A DNA stretch of 64,000 bases, taken from contig NC_051068.1 in the NCBI RefSeq assembly GCF_004664715.2, positions 49,286,953-49,350,952 of the forward strand, written 5' to 3'. Below are positions 1 to 11,634 of this stretch, in pieces. The DNA is from Peromyscus leucopus (lineage: Eukaryota > Chordata > Mammalia > Rodentia > Cricetidae). Every line of letters begins with the position of its first letter. The stretch's first letter is position 1. The position numbers and the translations under genes were made by a program. The notes beneath the pieces are model-generated. The model worked only from the letters and a program-made list of their open reading frames with translations. It was not told the origin of the DNA and made no database searches.

Positions 1-473
1 GTTTTAAATTCTAAATGGCAGAGTACAATTCTCAAGCCATATTTACAAGCCATCAAAAATTCCCATACCACTAGCTTCAGTGTAAGATGACTACAGTAGC
101 TTATACATTCCCCACCATTATCTGTTTCCCATTAGGGTCAGATGACTACGTGTATTCAGAAAGATCTTGGAAAGGTATGGTCTTCTTTTCCAGCACCCCC
201 TCCCACTCTCTCCTCTAGGCCATATTCAGATCTATCTCTAAGTCTGTCAGTCAACAGGCATTCCACTATAGTGGCCCCATTCAGGTGATGACTGTCAGAA
301 TCAGATTGTTAATACCATGGCCATGGAGAGTCAGCATAGCCAGTTTTTTATTAAATGTGTGTTTAAATGAGATACAAAAGAGAGCTCCAGAACCAGGAGC
401 AACTGCCTAACTTCCCTGAAGCTCATATTCCTCCAGCCATTGAAGGTGTGCATCTTTGCTGGTTTACTTTTCT

Positions 474-475
<2 letters not shown>
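1..475. other. no recognised feature
   Basis: Mixed-composition DNA with no repeat family, gene-like frame or RNA gene that I recognise. Confidence 0.5.

Positions 476-510
<35 letters not shown>
476..510. repeat. (TG)n microsatellite
   Basis: About 17 uninterrupted TG units. The reading frames across it on both strands are Cys-Val or Thr-His runs produced by the dinucleotide and are not genes. Confidence 0.97.
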
Positions 511-511
<1 letters not shown>

Positions 512-2090
512 GTCTTTATATTCTTTTCCCCTTCTTCTTCCACCAGTTAGCTATTTGTTTTTAGATCACATTCCATGTGTTAAAAGCAATGGTGAATTAA
601 TTTTTCTCAAAATACCTAATCTCAAGCAGATGAAGAAGATTTGGTCCTGGTGACAGGGAACTGCCTTTAGAGATCAGGGGATCTGCTCAGGAAGAAACCT
701 AGCATCCAGGACAAGGGCATCTCTGCCAGGCATCCCAAAGCTACTTTTCCTAAAAAACATCAGTTCCTCTTTTGGAAACATAAGATAACGAAAAGCAGAA
801 TAAAGAATAACATTTTCAATGTAGTGTAGCTGTTTCAGTTCAGTTTGCTTAGGTAACCTTAATTCACATGATTTTTCCTGTCTGTGATTTTCATAACATT
901 TTTTATCATAAATAGTGATCAGATGGTGTGCACCAGTAAATGATTATAACCACAGAAGCACTTATGTGATTTTTCCAAAATTGCTTTCCACTTATATACA
1001 GAATTATATTGAATTTATTTAAATCTAGGTTTAAGTAGTAGGCTCTGGACCTGAGAGTCTACAGTGGGATAGGCTCATGACAGTTTGCTTTGAATGTCAG
1101 AGAAGGAATCCAATATGTCACTCACCCTACACAGAGAATTTAAAGCTTTGTGTGTTATCCTTAATGAAACACTTTCTGAGAAGGCATATCATTCCATGTG
1201 TGATATACAGTAAAGAATTTGGTCTTCCTACAATACATTGGTATTCACCATCACTATCTGATCACCCTTTGTACAGAAAGTGTAAGTTTGGTAAGGTTAC
1301 ATTGTGAAATCCAAGTATTTTACAATTCACATGTTTCACAAGCCAGTATTTTTATAGAAAATATAATAAATTTCTCAAACTCAAAACTTTTTAAACAAAT
1401 GACAAGTAAGAAAATGTGAACCAGGTTTCAAATACAACTGTAGAATGTCAGGTCACAGGTGGCTTGAAAATGTGTCAAGCCTTGAGTGTGCAGATGGAAG
1501 TGTTCTTCCTGAACTGAACTAGGCATACGAGGCTCCCTCTCAATGTGGATCTATTAATGCCTCATCAGAAGCCACGTGTACTTCTGTAACTTGTACTAAA
1601 AAGCGAGAGTGTATGGCTTACTGCTCTGGAATATAGATTCTGTATCAATCAGCTGTCCCTATATTATCCTATTCTGTATCCTTCAGTAACATTTCCACTG
1701 AAGACATCATGACACTGAACCCCAAACACTGGTGGATTCCCCTATACTTCATATTTCTTTACTTCCTATAGTAATTGTTTCTTTACCCTTACTTTCACAA
1801 GTAGATTATGTTAATTCTAGATACTTCAGTAGATCTGCATGTTGTCATTATAATTTTCCTACATAATTTTACCATGTTTTTCATGATAGAATGCTCATTG
1901 AGTAAAAATAATTATTTGTGGTATTCAAGCTCTTTCTCACTTCAGATTCCTGCAGTCAATGACATGGCTATTTGTTTCATGATCTGCCTTTTATCTTTGT
2001 TCTCATTGTCTAAAACTTGATAGATGTCTATTTGTTAACTTTTCATAATAAGATTTGTATTTTCAGGTGTTACTAGAGGAATTGAACTTA
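511..2090. other. no recognised feature
   Basis: AT-rich DNA. The frames of 60-76 codons near 1.1-1.4 kb and 1.8 kb have no recognisable domain and no splice-like borders that stand out. I see no identifiable repeat. Confidence 0.45.
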
Positions 2091-2185
2091 TAGAATATAT
2101 ATATAATGAATATATGTGTATAAATATGTTAATTAAATACATATTCTATGTACATTCTATACATATATTCATTCGTATATATAAT
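2091..2185. repeat. AT-rich segment with imperfect inverted repeat
   Basis: A TA-rich arm near 2096-2122 (containing 'taatgaatatatgtgtata') is nearly matched in inverted orientation near 2158-2183 ('tatacatatattcatt'), leaving about 35 bp between. This could form a hairpin in single strands. AT-rich DNA produces such pairs easily, so no function is implied. Confidence 0.5.
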
Positions 2186-2209
2186 ATAAATGTGTGTATT
2201 ATGAATAGT

Positions 2210-2560
2210 AAAAGTATGGCTTACAGCTTAAAGGCTATGGTCCAGCTAGTCCATTAATGGCTGCCCACCAGTGATATGTCCAAGAATCCAGTAGTAGTTC
2301 AGTCCACAAGGATAGATGTCTCAGTGGTGTTTTTCCAAAGAAACAGAACTACCTAACCCATTAGCTATCAACTACCAATATGCCCTCAGCTAAGGATAAG
2401 TTCCCATCCATCTATGTCAGAATGTTGACTGCCTTGATGTTATGAAGAACTTTTGGAGGTAGGTACAAGATGTATAATCATGTGTACAACAGCCAAGATA
2501 GGTCCAGGTGATAACACTTCATAATACTCCCCCTCATTCTCTGTCTTTTATATTTCTTTG
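2210..2560. repeat. dispersed rodent repeat, family not named
   Basis: The phrases 'ggtccagctagtcca' and 'caagaatccagtagtagttc' followed by 'tcagtccacaaggatagatg' match, from memory, a medium-copy rodent interspersed repeat. I cannot assign the family or orientation. No terminal repeats are visible. Confidence 0.4.
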
Positions 2561-2594
2561 TATTCTTCCTGTATGTTGTTTGAGCTTCTTTTGT

Positions 2595-2652
2595 CCTCAG
2601 GAAGAGTAAGGCACACTCATTACACAATAAACCATCTCTCTGGTCCCAGTTC
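2595..2652 (-). mobile_element. short B2/ID-type SINE head fragment
   Basis: Read on the minus strand the segment approximates the 5' head of tRNA-derived rodent SINEs (gggaccagagagatggttta). It is only about 55 bp and lacks the rest of the element. Confidence 0.35.
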
Positions 2653-2662
2653 ATTTATTCAT

Positions 2663-2702
2663 TGTGTGAGTGTGTGTCTGTCTGTCTGTCTGTCTGTGTG
2701 TG
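2663..2702. repeat. (TG)n/(TCTG)n microsatellite
   Basis: A short compound array in which TG units surround about five TCTG units. Confidence 0.9.
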
Positions 2703-4199
2703 TTAACTCAGAGGACAGCTTCCAAGAGTATGTTCTCTCCATCATGAGTGCTATGAAGATCACATTCAGGGCTTTAGGTGGGATGGAGGGTGGGGTCAAG
2801 CACAATTCCTTGAAGAGTTATCTCACAAGTCTTATATTCATATTTTTAAAGTTTTACACCTTGGCAGTAATATTCACTGGCCTCGTTTTGCTTCTTGCTT
2901 TGGGTCACTCATTAGTCAAATGCCATAAAGTATTCATACTATAATATCTTGCTGTTTACAAAAAGACATAGTTCAATAACCTAAGATTCTCAACTGTTAA
3001 AGAAGAATTCATATTGGAGATTTGTAGAGGTCCTGGTTATCAGTTGTAACATCTTTTCTATCCAGTAATAAAATAAAAGTATTTTCAGAATTAACAGAAT
3101 CATTGGGGGGATATGAGATATTACATATTTTTTATCTCTGACAACTGCAATAGATTCATATAAAATGAAAATGTAGTCAGGGCTCCAAGATCCTCATCAG
3201 CTCCTAGTTCCAACACCAAAACCAATTAATCTGCAAAAAGTTCCATCTGTTTCTCTGTAGGCTTCCCAACAACCTCATATGTGAAATCCAATGAGGCTTT
3301 GTATTAGTTTGTGCCTTAATGGAAGTGAAAGATATCTTGTTAACCCTTCCAGAACTTCAGCTCTGGGATTTCAAAAAATATTCTTTCATCTCTTATGAAC
3401 AGATTGTAAAATCTTATTACATTTTTCTTCTCCACTTACTGGTAATTTGTTATGAATGTTGATATTGATCATACATTTAAAAATAAATTGGAATGACCAG
3501 AAAACTCATCCATAACTGGGAAAAGTAGTTTTAAGAGTGCTTCTTGATTGTTTTTCTTTAAGTGAGGTTTCCAATTACATAATTCATACTGCTCCTATAA
3601 ACTAAGACTCATTACACAGGACAGCAGTTGTGTTACCACAAACACTTCTACATTCTTCACGTTATTTTAAGCCTTCTTTCAGGATTTTTTGTATTCCCTT
3701 TATGTAGGTTTGTTTTAATGAAAACAACAATAGTTCCATGATCTTCTTATAATATACAATATACAATTGAATTTTATATATGTGTATATTAAATTAATAA
3801 TCTATGCAGTCAAATTAGGTGCTCCATTTTGCCCTTAGCTTATTAACTTTTCAAAGAATTTTTTATTAAAAATGTGACATGAGATCAGCTGTTTATCATA
3901 CAAATGCAAAATTTGATCTTAGAAACAAAAAAAAGAAATAATCTATTAAGCTGAATCAACAACAATTCATCTAATAAAAAGAATTACTAAATCTAAGTAC
4001 CTATATCTGATGCAAAGCACTGAGAGTTAAAATTCTTATACCATATCAAATTGTTATCTTCATTATTTTCTTCATATATTAAGGCTACTTTCAGTATTTG
4101 AATTCTTATGTCGTAATATGATAAATGCCCTTTGTACATTGTTAATAATATTAATTTACTCACAAAATTGCATTTGATCATTCACTTTAAAAGACAGGA
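2703..4199. other. no recognised feature
   Basis: AT-rich DNA with no recognisable repeat or gene. Short frames near 4.0-4.2 kb on the minus strand look like chance openings. Confidence 0.45.
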
Positions 4200-4770
4200 A
4201 CATGTTGAGATATTTGTTTCTTGGTCAGTGTTCCAGTGTCCACAATTTTGCATATCACTCTATTTAAAACTTTGCAATTGCTTTTGGTGACTGAATAATA
4301 TGATTCCTCGGGCTGCTTGGGCATTCTCCTTGGTTTGTATTTATACATGTGTCTGTGTATTTTTGTACACGTTATTCTATTCATCAGTAAATCACAATCC
4401 CTTGCAGTGCCAGACTCACAGACTAATGAGGTGAAAACGGCCCAGACTGAACACTCTGCATGAGCTTCATTTTTTGTTGTTTAAACAATCTTGCAGCTTT
4501 TCTTCCCTCCCATGATGTTGTAATGTTGCTTATGCTGTGAAGCAGAAGGAGTTTCTCTGCAAGGTTCATACGGACTTTCATTAGCTCAGTCATTATTAAC
4601 TCCTCAATCTCACAGAGTGTCATGTACATGCCTATGACATTTAGAATAGAAAAAAAGTCATTTCTTTCCAAGATAATGCCTTTTACATTGTATTTGGAAT
4701 TATTTGTGTAATTCCCGGCATTAACCTTCAGTTCAGATCTATGCATAGAGAATGTTAGAGGCAAAAACTG
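4200..4770. other. non-repetitive, high-complexity block; candidate conserved noncoding element
   Basis: This block has balanced, repeat-free sequence between AT-rich flanks and contains homeodomain-like cores such as 'cattagctcagtcattatta'. A 113-codon minus-strand frame (4423-4764) lacks a standard ATG at its end and has no recognisable domain, so I do not call a gene. The suggestion of conservation is inferred from texture only. Confidence 0.3.
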
Positions 4771-5040
4771 TCTTTAAAATTGGAATTCTCTCCCACATGT
4801 AACATTTAGATCAAATCAGGTTGAGAATTGACTCGAGTCCACTTGTATTGTTGCAGAATATAAATTATGTTTTGCACTCAGACACGTTGTTGTTTCATTT
4901 TCTGTCATTAACAAACAAAACACTTTAAAATTAAAATATCCAATTTTGATTTTGTATACTATTTACCACCAGAAACTAGTTGTTACTCAGTGGAGAAAAG
5001 CAATTGAACTGGGTAGAAAGAAGTACATCATGTCATTTTA

Positions 5041-5210
5041 TTTTATTTTATTTTATTTTATTTGGTTTTTTGAGACAGGGTTTCTCTGTGTAGCTTTGCG
5101 CCTTTCCTGGAGCTCACTTGGTAGCCCAGGCTGACCTTGAACTCACAGAGATCCGCCTGGCTCTGCCTCCCGAGTGCTGGGATTAAAGGCGTGCTCCACC
5201 AACGCCCGGC
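5041..5210 (-). mobile_element. B1 SINE, near full length, with TSD
   Basis: On the minus strand it reads as a 7SL-derived B1 from the 'gccgggcgttggtgg' head to the A-rich tail, which appears here as a (TTTTA)n run at about 5036-5064. The 15-bp target-site duplication 'catcatgtcatttta' is perfect at 5026-5040 and 5211-5225, so the element is a fairly recent L1-mobilised insertion. The variant 'ggaaaggcgcaaagctaca' is the cricetid-style form. Confidence 0.97.
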
Positions 5211-5265
5211 CATCATGTCATTTTAAATGAGTCTTTTTTAAAGAGAAGTTTCTGATAATTTTGGT

Positions 5266-6662
5266 TGTTCTGATAGCTTATATTGGAATGGATGTGGAAC
5301 AGAGGGAACACTCCTCCACTATTGGTGGGAGTGCAAACTTGTATAGCCACTTGTATAGGAAATTAGTATGACAGTTTCTCAAAAAATTTTGGATCAATCT
5401 ACCTCAAGACCCAATGATACTACTCTTGGGCATATGCCCAAGAGATGCTCAACCATACCACGAGGTCACATGCTCAACTATGTTCATAGCAGCATTATTT
5501 GAAATAGCCAGAACCTGGAAGCAACCTAGATGTCCCTGAATCAAAGAATGGATAAAGAAAATATGGTACATATATACAATGGACTGTAAAAATCAATGAC
5601 ATCACAAAATATGTAGGCAAATGGATGGAACTAGAAAATATCATCCTGAGTGAGGTAACACAGACTCAGAAATACAAACATGGTATGTACTCACTCATAA
5701 ATGGATGCTAGGTGTAAAGCAAAGAATAAGCAGACTACAACCCACAGCTCCAGAGAAGCTAGGAAACAAGGAGGACCCTAAGAAGGACACATGGATCACC
5801 TTGGGAAGGTGAAACAGAGATCTCCATGAGCAAACTGGAGATGGGAGGCATTAAAGGGGAAAGACTGGGGCATGAGAACATGAGAGAACTGGAGGTCGAG
5901 CTAGTGGGAGGGATGATGTAGGAGAACAATGAAAGAGATGTCTTAATAGAGGGAGATGTTATGGGGTAAAGAGAACCTTGGTGCTAGGGAAATTCTCAGG
6001 AATCCACAAGAACAACCCCAGCTTAGACTACTAGCAATAGTGGTGAGGGTGACTGAACTGGCCAACCCTGGTAAGCAGATTGGTGACTCCCCTAACTGTC
6101 ATCATAGAGCCTTCATCCAGTAACTGATGGTAGCAGATGCAGAGATCCACAAGTAAGCCACAGGCTGAGCTCTGGGAGTCCAGTAAAGACAGGGAAGAGG
6201 GATTATATGAGCAAGGGGGGGTGCATCAAGATTATGATGGGGAAATCTACAGAGACAACTGAACCAAGCTCTTAAGAACCCACAAAAATTAGACTGATAG
6301 CTGTGGAACCTGCATGGGACTGGACTAGATCACCTGTGTATGAGAGAGAGATGTGTAGCTGGGTTTGTTTGAGGGGCCACTGGCAGTGTGATCAGGATCA
6401 ATCCCTGGTGTGTGAGCTGGCTTTTTGGATCCCATTACCTATGGTCAGACATTTCACTCACTCTTGTGGGGAGGGCCTTGGTCCTGCCTTAGTTGTATGC
6501 ATCAGGCTTAGTTGTTCCTCCATTGGAGAATGTGACATTTTGGAGAAGGGGAAAATGGGTGGGTCCAGGAGGGGAAGGTAGTGTGAGAGGGGGTGAGAGG
6601 AGGGATGAGAGGGGGATCTGTGGTTGGAAAGTAAAATTAATTTTTAAAAAAAATTAAAAAAG
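5266..6662 (+). mobile_element. 5'-truncated L1: ORF2 C-terminus plus 3' UTR
   Basis: The first ~450 bp correspond to the decayed C-terminal end of L1 ORF2 (the region encoding ...TLLHYWWECKLV... in intact elements), broken by several stops. A long purine-rich 3' UTR with a G-rich tract (6540-6620) and an A-rich end follow. The flanks carry an imperfect target-site duplication, 'gagaagtttctgataatttt' at 5243-5262 against 'gagaagtttctgatttt' at 6663-6679. It is a dead insertion. The 3' UTR matches the copies at 27.7 kb, 45 kb and 53 kb. Confidence 0.93.
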
Positions 6663-6682
6663 GAGAAGTTTCTGATTTTGGT

Positions 6683-6998
6683 CAAAATAAAAAAAAACAC
6701 ATTTGGAACAAAAATGATAGTAAAATAATGAAATATGTTATGTTTATAAAGTTTAACCTTGCATATTTTTGTCAGTGTTAGCTATCAGTTAGGAGGGTAT
6801 TGAGGTTTTCTGTTATTGTTTATGAAAATAAATGCACCTGTGTTTAGAATGTGATTTTTTTTTAATGATATCCTCTTGATGGGTTACTTAACTAGTAAAA
6901 GTTACCTTTTTATTGCTTTCAATAATTTTGGTTTGAAATCTATATTTCCAGAAATTATGACTGGCACCTTCTTGTTTTCTAGTTTCATTTTCTTAAAT
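6683..6998. other. no recognised feature
   Basis: AT-rich spacer between two L1 insertions. Confidence 0.5.
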
Positions 6999-7016
6999 GA
7001 GATCCTTCATACTTTC

Positions 7017-7805
7017 TTTTTTTTTCTTTTTCTTTTTCTTTTTTTTTCAATTTTTTAAAATTTATTTTACAACACCATTCAGTTCCACATAACAGCCACA
7101 GATTCCCCTGTTCTCCCCCTCTCGCCCCCCTCCCCCTTCCCCCAGCCCACCCCCTATTCCCACCTCCTCCAGATCAAGGTCTCCCCCGAGGACCAGGATT
7201 GACCTGGTAGACTCAGTCCAGACAGGTCCAGTCCCCCCCCTCCCAGACCGAGCCAAGCGTCTCTGCATAAGTCCCAGGATTCAAACAGCCAACTCATGCA
7301 ACAAGCACAGGACACGGCACCACCACACAGCTGCCTCCCAAACAGATCAAGCCAAATGACTGTCTCACCCATTCAGGGGGCTTGATCCAGTTGGGGGCCC
7401 CTCAGCCTTTGGTTCATAGATCCTGTGCTTCTATTCATTTGGTTATTTGTCCCTGTGCTTTATCCAACCTTGGCTTCAACAATTCTCGCTCATATAAACC
7501 CTCATCTTTCTCACTAATTAGACTCCCAGTGCTCCACCAGGGGCCCAGCCGTGGGTGTCTGCATCCAGATTCCTCAGTCCTTGGATGGAGCTTCTGGCAC
7601 AACTACCAGGGTGTTTGGCCATCCCATCACCAGAGTAGGTCAGTTCCTGCCGTCTCTCGACCATTGCCAGCAGTCTTTTGCGGGGGTATCTTTGTGGATC
7701 TCCGTGGGCCTCCCTAGCTCTCTGCTTCCTCCCCTTCTCATGTGGTCTTCATTTACCATGGTCTCCTATTCCTTGTTCTCCCTTTCTTTTCTTGATCCAG
7801 CTAGG
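7017..7805 (-). mobile_element. 5'-truncated L1, 3' UTR only, with TSD
   Basis: The plus strand begins with a T-rich run (the antisense poly(A) tail), followed by the pyrimidine-rich complement of an L1 3' UTR ('ccccagcccaccccctattc', then 'ttgggggcccctcagccttt'). A perfect 18-bp duplication, 'gagatccttcatactttc', flanks it at 6999-7016 and 7806-7823. No ORF2 is left. The 3' UTR lineage differs from the element at 5.3-6.7 kb and equals that at 20.0-20.6 kb. Confidence 0.95.
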
Positions 7806-7854
7806 GAGATCCTTCATACTTTCATTGAGATGTTACATTTGTGTTTGATAGTGA

Positions 7855-8480
7855 GGTAATTTTCTTGGGAAAACCAAAGCGATTCCATTTTATTTAATTA
7901 TTTTTTGAGAATTTGCTGTATGAGTACCTTATTTATATCATTTCCCTCCATGTAATTCCTTCTTAAATTGTGTCCTCTCATCCTTTAATCATCACTGTGT
8001 CTGTGTGTTTGTGTGTATTTATATATCTTATTTTTGTTGAGTTCTATTACTGTTGCTCATATGTATATGTGTTCTTGGAATTGGATAACCTGTCATGGGA
8101 CTAATTAGTGAAGACTGATTCTCCCTCTCAGCAATTATTAATTATCTTAAGCTCTTTTTTTTTTTTTTAAGGACTAGGAACTTGTGGAATTTCTCCCTCC
8201 TTGTGGGCAGGTAAGTTGTTGTAATTTTTCAGGTGTTATTTAGGCAATAACATTGGTGACATTTTTTGGGGGGGCGGTTACTGCCTTTCTGTCTTATATT
8301 AAAGACATCTTTTCTCACCAGACAATTTGGTCCTCTGGTTCTTACTCCATTCCACCCCTTCTTTTGTGATGTTCTCTAAGCCTTGAGTCAGGGATGGTGC
8401 CGTAGACAGAATTGGGGTTGGATAACTCATGGTTATTTGCTGGTAAGTGTAGGGGTAACTCTGAAGATTCATTATCTGTG
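7855..8480 (+). repeat. R1 dispersed rodent repeat fragment
   Basis: It contains phrases that recur elsewhere in this window in the same order: 'gctcatatgtatatgtgttc', 'ggataacctgtcatgggact', 'gaagactgattctccctctc', then a 'gtcctctggttcttac...' block. The same family appears at 16.5, 27.4, 47.7, 50.1, 52.4, 54.9 and 62.0 kb. I recognise it as a common rodent repeat but cannot name it. Confidence 0.65.
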
Positions 8481-9890
8481 AGTGGACACCTCATGGTTTT
8501 TTGATGACCTTAAAAACATTTGCTATACATTCAGCATGATAGTCTTCTACTTCTTTTAGGTCCATGGTTCATATGCTTCATCTTTTCATAGAAGCTCATT
8601 GACCTATAATATTCTGTAATATCTTATTTGTCTTTGTCACTTTCTGAAATTTTCAAAATTTTCTCTTGTCATATTGTTGTCATGTTCTGACCATTCTTCA
8701 TTTGTTCTGTTGGAGAGGTTTTCTACACTGGTGATTTTTGACTTGCTGACATTTTTATTTCAAGTATTTCAAGTTATTGTTTATTCTTTTCCTATGTATG
8801 CCTCACGTTGATCCTAAGTTCATATCCTGTATTGGATTTCTGCAGGATTCTGTTGATCATGTTTCCAAGCCATTCATTAGTCAGTTTATATGTATCCATT
8901 AGTATTTCTTGGAGCAAACTTATGAACATTCTTTCCAATTCATTGACTGGGATTTTATTTACTTCATTTTCATTAGAAATATCTTCTATGAAAATCATAA
9001 TTTCTTACAGAGTCCCTTTGATTTTTTTTCATATTTCTTTTGACCTCTCTTTTGCAGGAGCTTGGGCATCTAAGTCATTGTTTGGCTATTTTATAAAGCT
9101 TTTTTTTCTTTTATATTTTTCTATTTTGTTTATAATTTTCAAGAGGAACTAGGTTACAATATCATTGAAGTATCATTTCTCTCTGTTATGTAACAAAGTG
9201 TAGGCCTACTATGAGCATATTTTAATATTCAAGCAACAATAAATCAAAGTTTAACTTCTCACCTTTTGTGCAAGTAAGGAAGCTCTGTGTAGTATACCCC
9301 AGGATACTATTTGCTATATTAGTGAAAAGGGAACAACAGAAATAACAAAAAATAATATAAAGTGATTAAGTTTGGATCACTACAGGAAAATTAGGGTGGT
9401 AATGTAAACAAAGTGGGTAAACAATATGGATCAGGGAATTGAGGCAATTTTGGCTAAAGTAGAATGGCAAAAAGAGAGGTAAGCAAATGTAGTCAGATTA
9501 GTTAAAAGCTTCCCACATGCCAGAAGACTGAAAGACAGAGAACCCACGAACCTGTTATTTTATGTTCCTTGGGAAAGCCTATCAAAGGAAAATGGAAAAT
9601 TGGAGAATTAATAAAATAAAGAAGGGAAAATGAGAGACAGAAAAGACAGGAACAGAGCAAAGCAGAGCAGAGCTGCTGAACTGACATCAGGTATTATGTA
9701 AGTAAGTATAAATGTGAAGTAAAGAAGCCGAATGGAGTAGATCTTCTGAATGCAGTCTCATTTGATTGAAGCCCAAACTCACTTGCTGTTCTTTCCTGTA
9801 CTTCCAGAGGCTTGTCACACCACTGAGTAGACTTTCAGAAGCACATTGTAAGTCCTGTGCTTGCCCTTGAGTGCTAATTCTCAAGGTGAA
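8481..9890. other. no recognised feature
   Basis: T-rich then A-rich DNA. Overlapping frames at 8.79-9.15 kb on both strands are low-complexity and have no domain. The first part could be further decayed R1 sequence, but I cannot show it. Confidence 0.4.
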
Positions 9891-10215
9891 TGTGGTGATA
9901 TATTGTGTATCCTAATAAACTTGTCTGAGGATCAGAGGACAGAGCCAGCCATTAGATTAGACATAGAGGTCAGGTAGTGGTGGCACACACCTTTATTTGC
10001 ACTTTACCAGCACTTGAGATCTCATGCCTTTGCTTGGGAAGCACACATGCCTTTAATTCCAGAAAGTAATATAGGAGGGCAGAGAAAGGGATATAAGGCA
10101 CGAGGGGACAGGAACTCAATCTCTTTAGACTGAGGATTTCATAGAGGTAAGAACTAGTGGCTAGCTACTCTACTTCTCTGATCTTTTAATTTTTACCTTG
10201 ATACATGTTACATAT
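9891..10215 (+). mobile_element. LTR-like composite repeat with embedded B1-like core
   Basis: It starts 'tgtggtgatatattgtgtat', carries a poly(A)-signal-like 'cctaataaact', then a B1-like core ('aggtagtggtggcacacacc') that is partly repeated ('catgcctttaattcc'). I recognise this as a cricetid-type dispersed element, but the 3' boundary and a target-site duplication are not clear. Confidence 0.5.
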
Positions 10216-11634
10216 GTTGAACACATCTCTCAGCAATACTTTGGGGGGTTCAGTTGAGAGATATTATCTAGTTTTATGTTTGTTTGGTTTTAGGTTTTTG
10301 TTTCAAGTTTATTTGCTGTAGATTCTAACAGAGTATGCCTTCATATCAACTACTATGTTGTTTCTCTCTGATATTGGTGCTTCTAAATAGTAGCAAAAGG
10401 ACCCAATCTCTAAGCTAGGATGAGCATCAAGACTGATGTTTTCAGTGACTTGATTATGGACCTTCCTGACTTCCAAACTATGAGAAATAAGTATTGATTA
10501 ATACAGCAAGTCTATTGTATGTGTTACCAATCAGGACAAAGATAAGCAATATCCATATTATTGTTTCATTAGACAAAATAATATTGTGTAGTCATCTATT
10601 ATTCAACTATATGAAACAGACTTAAGTATATGATTGAGGGATAACACTAAAATATTTTTGTTTGCAATTTCATTGATGGGTTAGGTTTGTTAGTTTTTTG
10701 GTTGTTGTTTGCTTTGTTTTTTTGACAGGGTCTTTTGATGAACCAGTGTTAGGCCTCTAGGAAAGTGATGCAGAAAAATCATACTTCCAGAAATTAGTTT
10801 TAAAAGAAGTTCACTAACATTTTAAAGGTTAGAATTTATTGCAATGTATTTTTGTTAAGTGTACGGCACTTAAATGCTTAAATGAGTTCATGCTACCATT
10901 AGTACAACCATTACAACATTGAGAGAAAATTGTCATCAAATTGACCTCATACCTCCTTTACAGCTAGACTCACTGAGAAGAGAAGAGCCGTGCTCTGATG
11001 GTTGACATAGCAGAAATCTCAAAGTGTCAAGATAATAGAATTTCATATTTTAATGATGTATGGTCGAAATTAAGACAGTAGAGAGAAAAACAAATAAGAA
11101 ATAAATTTGGATATAATCATGGTCATTTTCAGTTCTGTAACAGAGATCTTACTAGTAGTTAGGCTACCAGGAGAAAAAGAGTGTTAAGTCACAAGATAAA
11201 GATTAATCAAGATTGAATTCAGAAGAAAGGATAGGTCACATTTCTAGATAATATGGTCAAATATAGAATATTCCTGGTATCAAAAATTAATATGATTAAG
11301 TTTGCTTAATTATGTTCTCCATTAACTATTTGAGAAAATTTTATATAAAATACACACCATTGTATATTCTAACAATATAATGTGATATTTCATCTCCTAA
11401 TTGAGATTGGGACACAGAACTGATGTTCAACTATTTTGAAAGCATAGGCTTGAAATCCACACAATACAAAGTCTAGTCAAGGGGCCACAGTGTAGGCAGA
11501 GGCAATGTAGTTAGGCAGAGAATTTGTTAGTTTCATAGCAAAAATGTTTCACATTTCAAATACCCTAATAACATAAACATATTTTTGATAATTCATGTTA
11601 AATATATTTAAGAAACTATTAAGAATGTTTGGGA
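10216..11634. other. mostly unrecognised; old repeat relics
   Basis: Around 10.37-10.50 kb 'gacttccaaactatgagaaa' resembles the 3' part of an ancient eutherian repeat. At 10.69-10.75 kb a T-rich run plus 'gacagggtctt' may be a B1 remnant. The remainder is AT-rich with nothing recognised. Confidence 0.35.

Noticed and set aside
4423..4764. 113-codon minus-strand frame as a gene
   Set aside because: No ATG at its beginning, no recognisable domain and no splice context; better explained as non-decayed noncoding sequence.
5266..5740. Functional L1 ORF2 C-terminus
   Set aside because: Several in-frame stops and shifts; no intact reverse transcriptase or endonuclease is encoded anywhere in the window.
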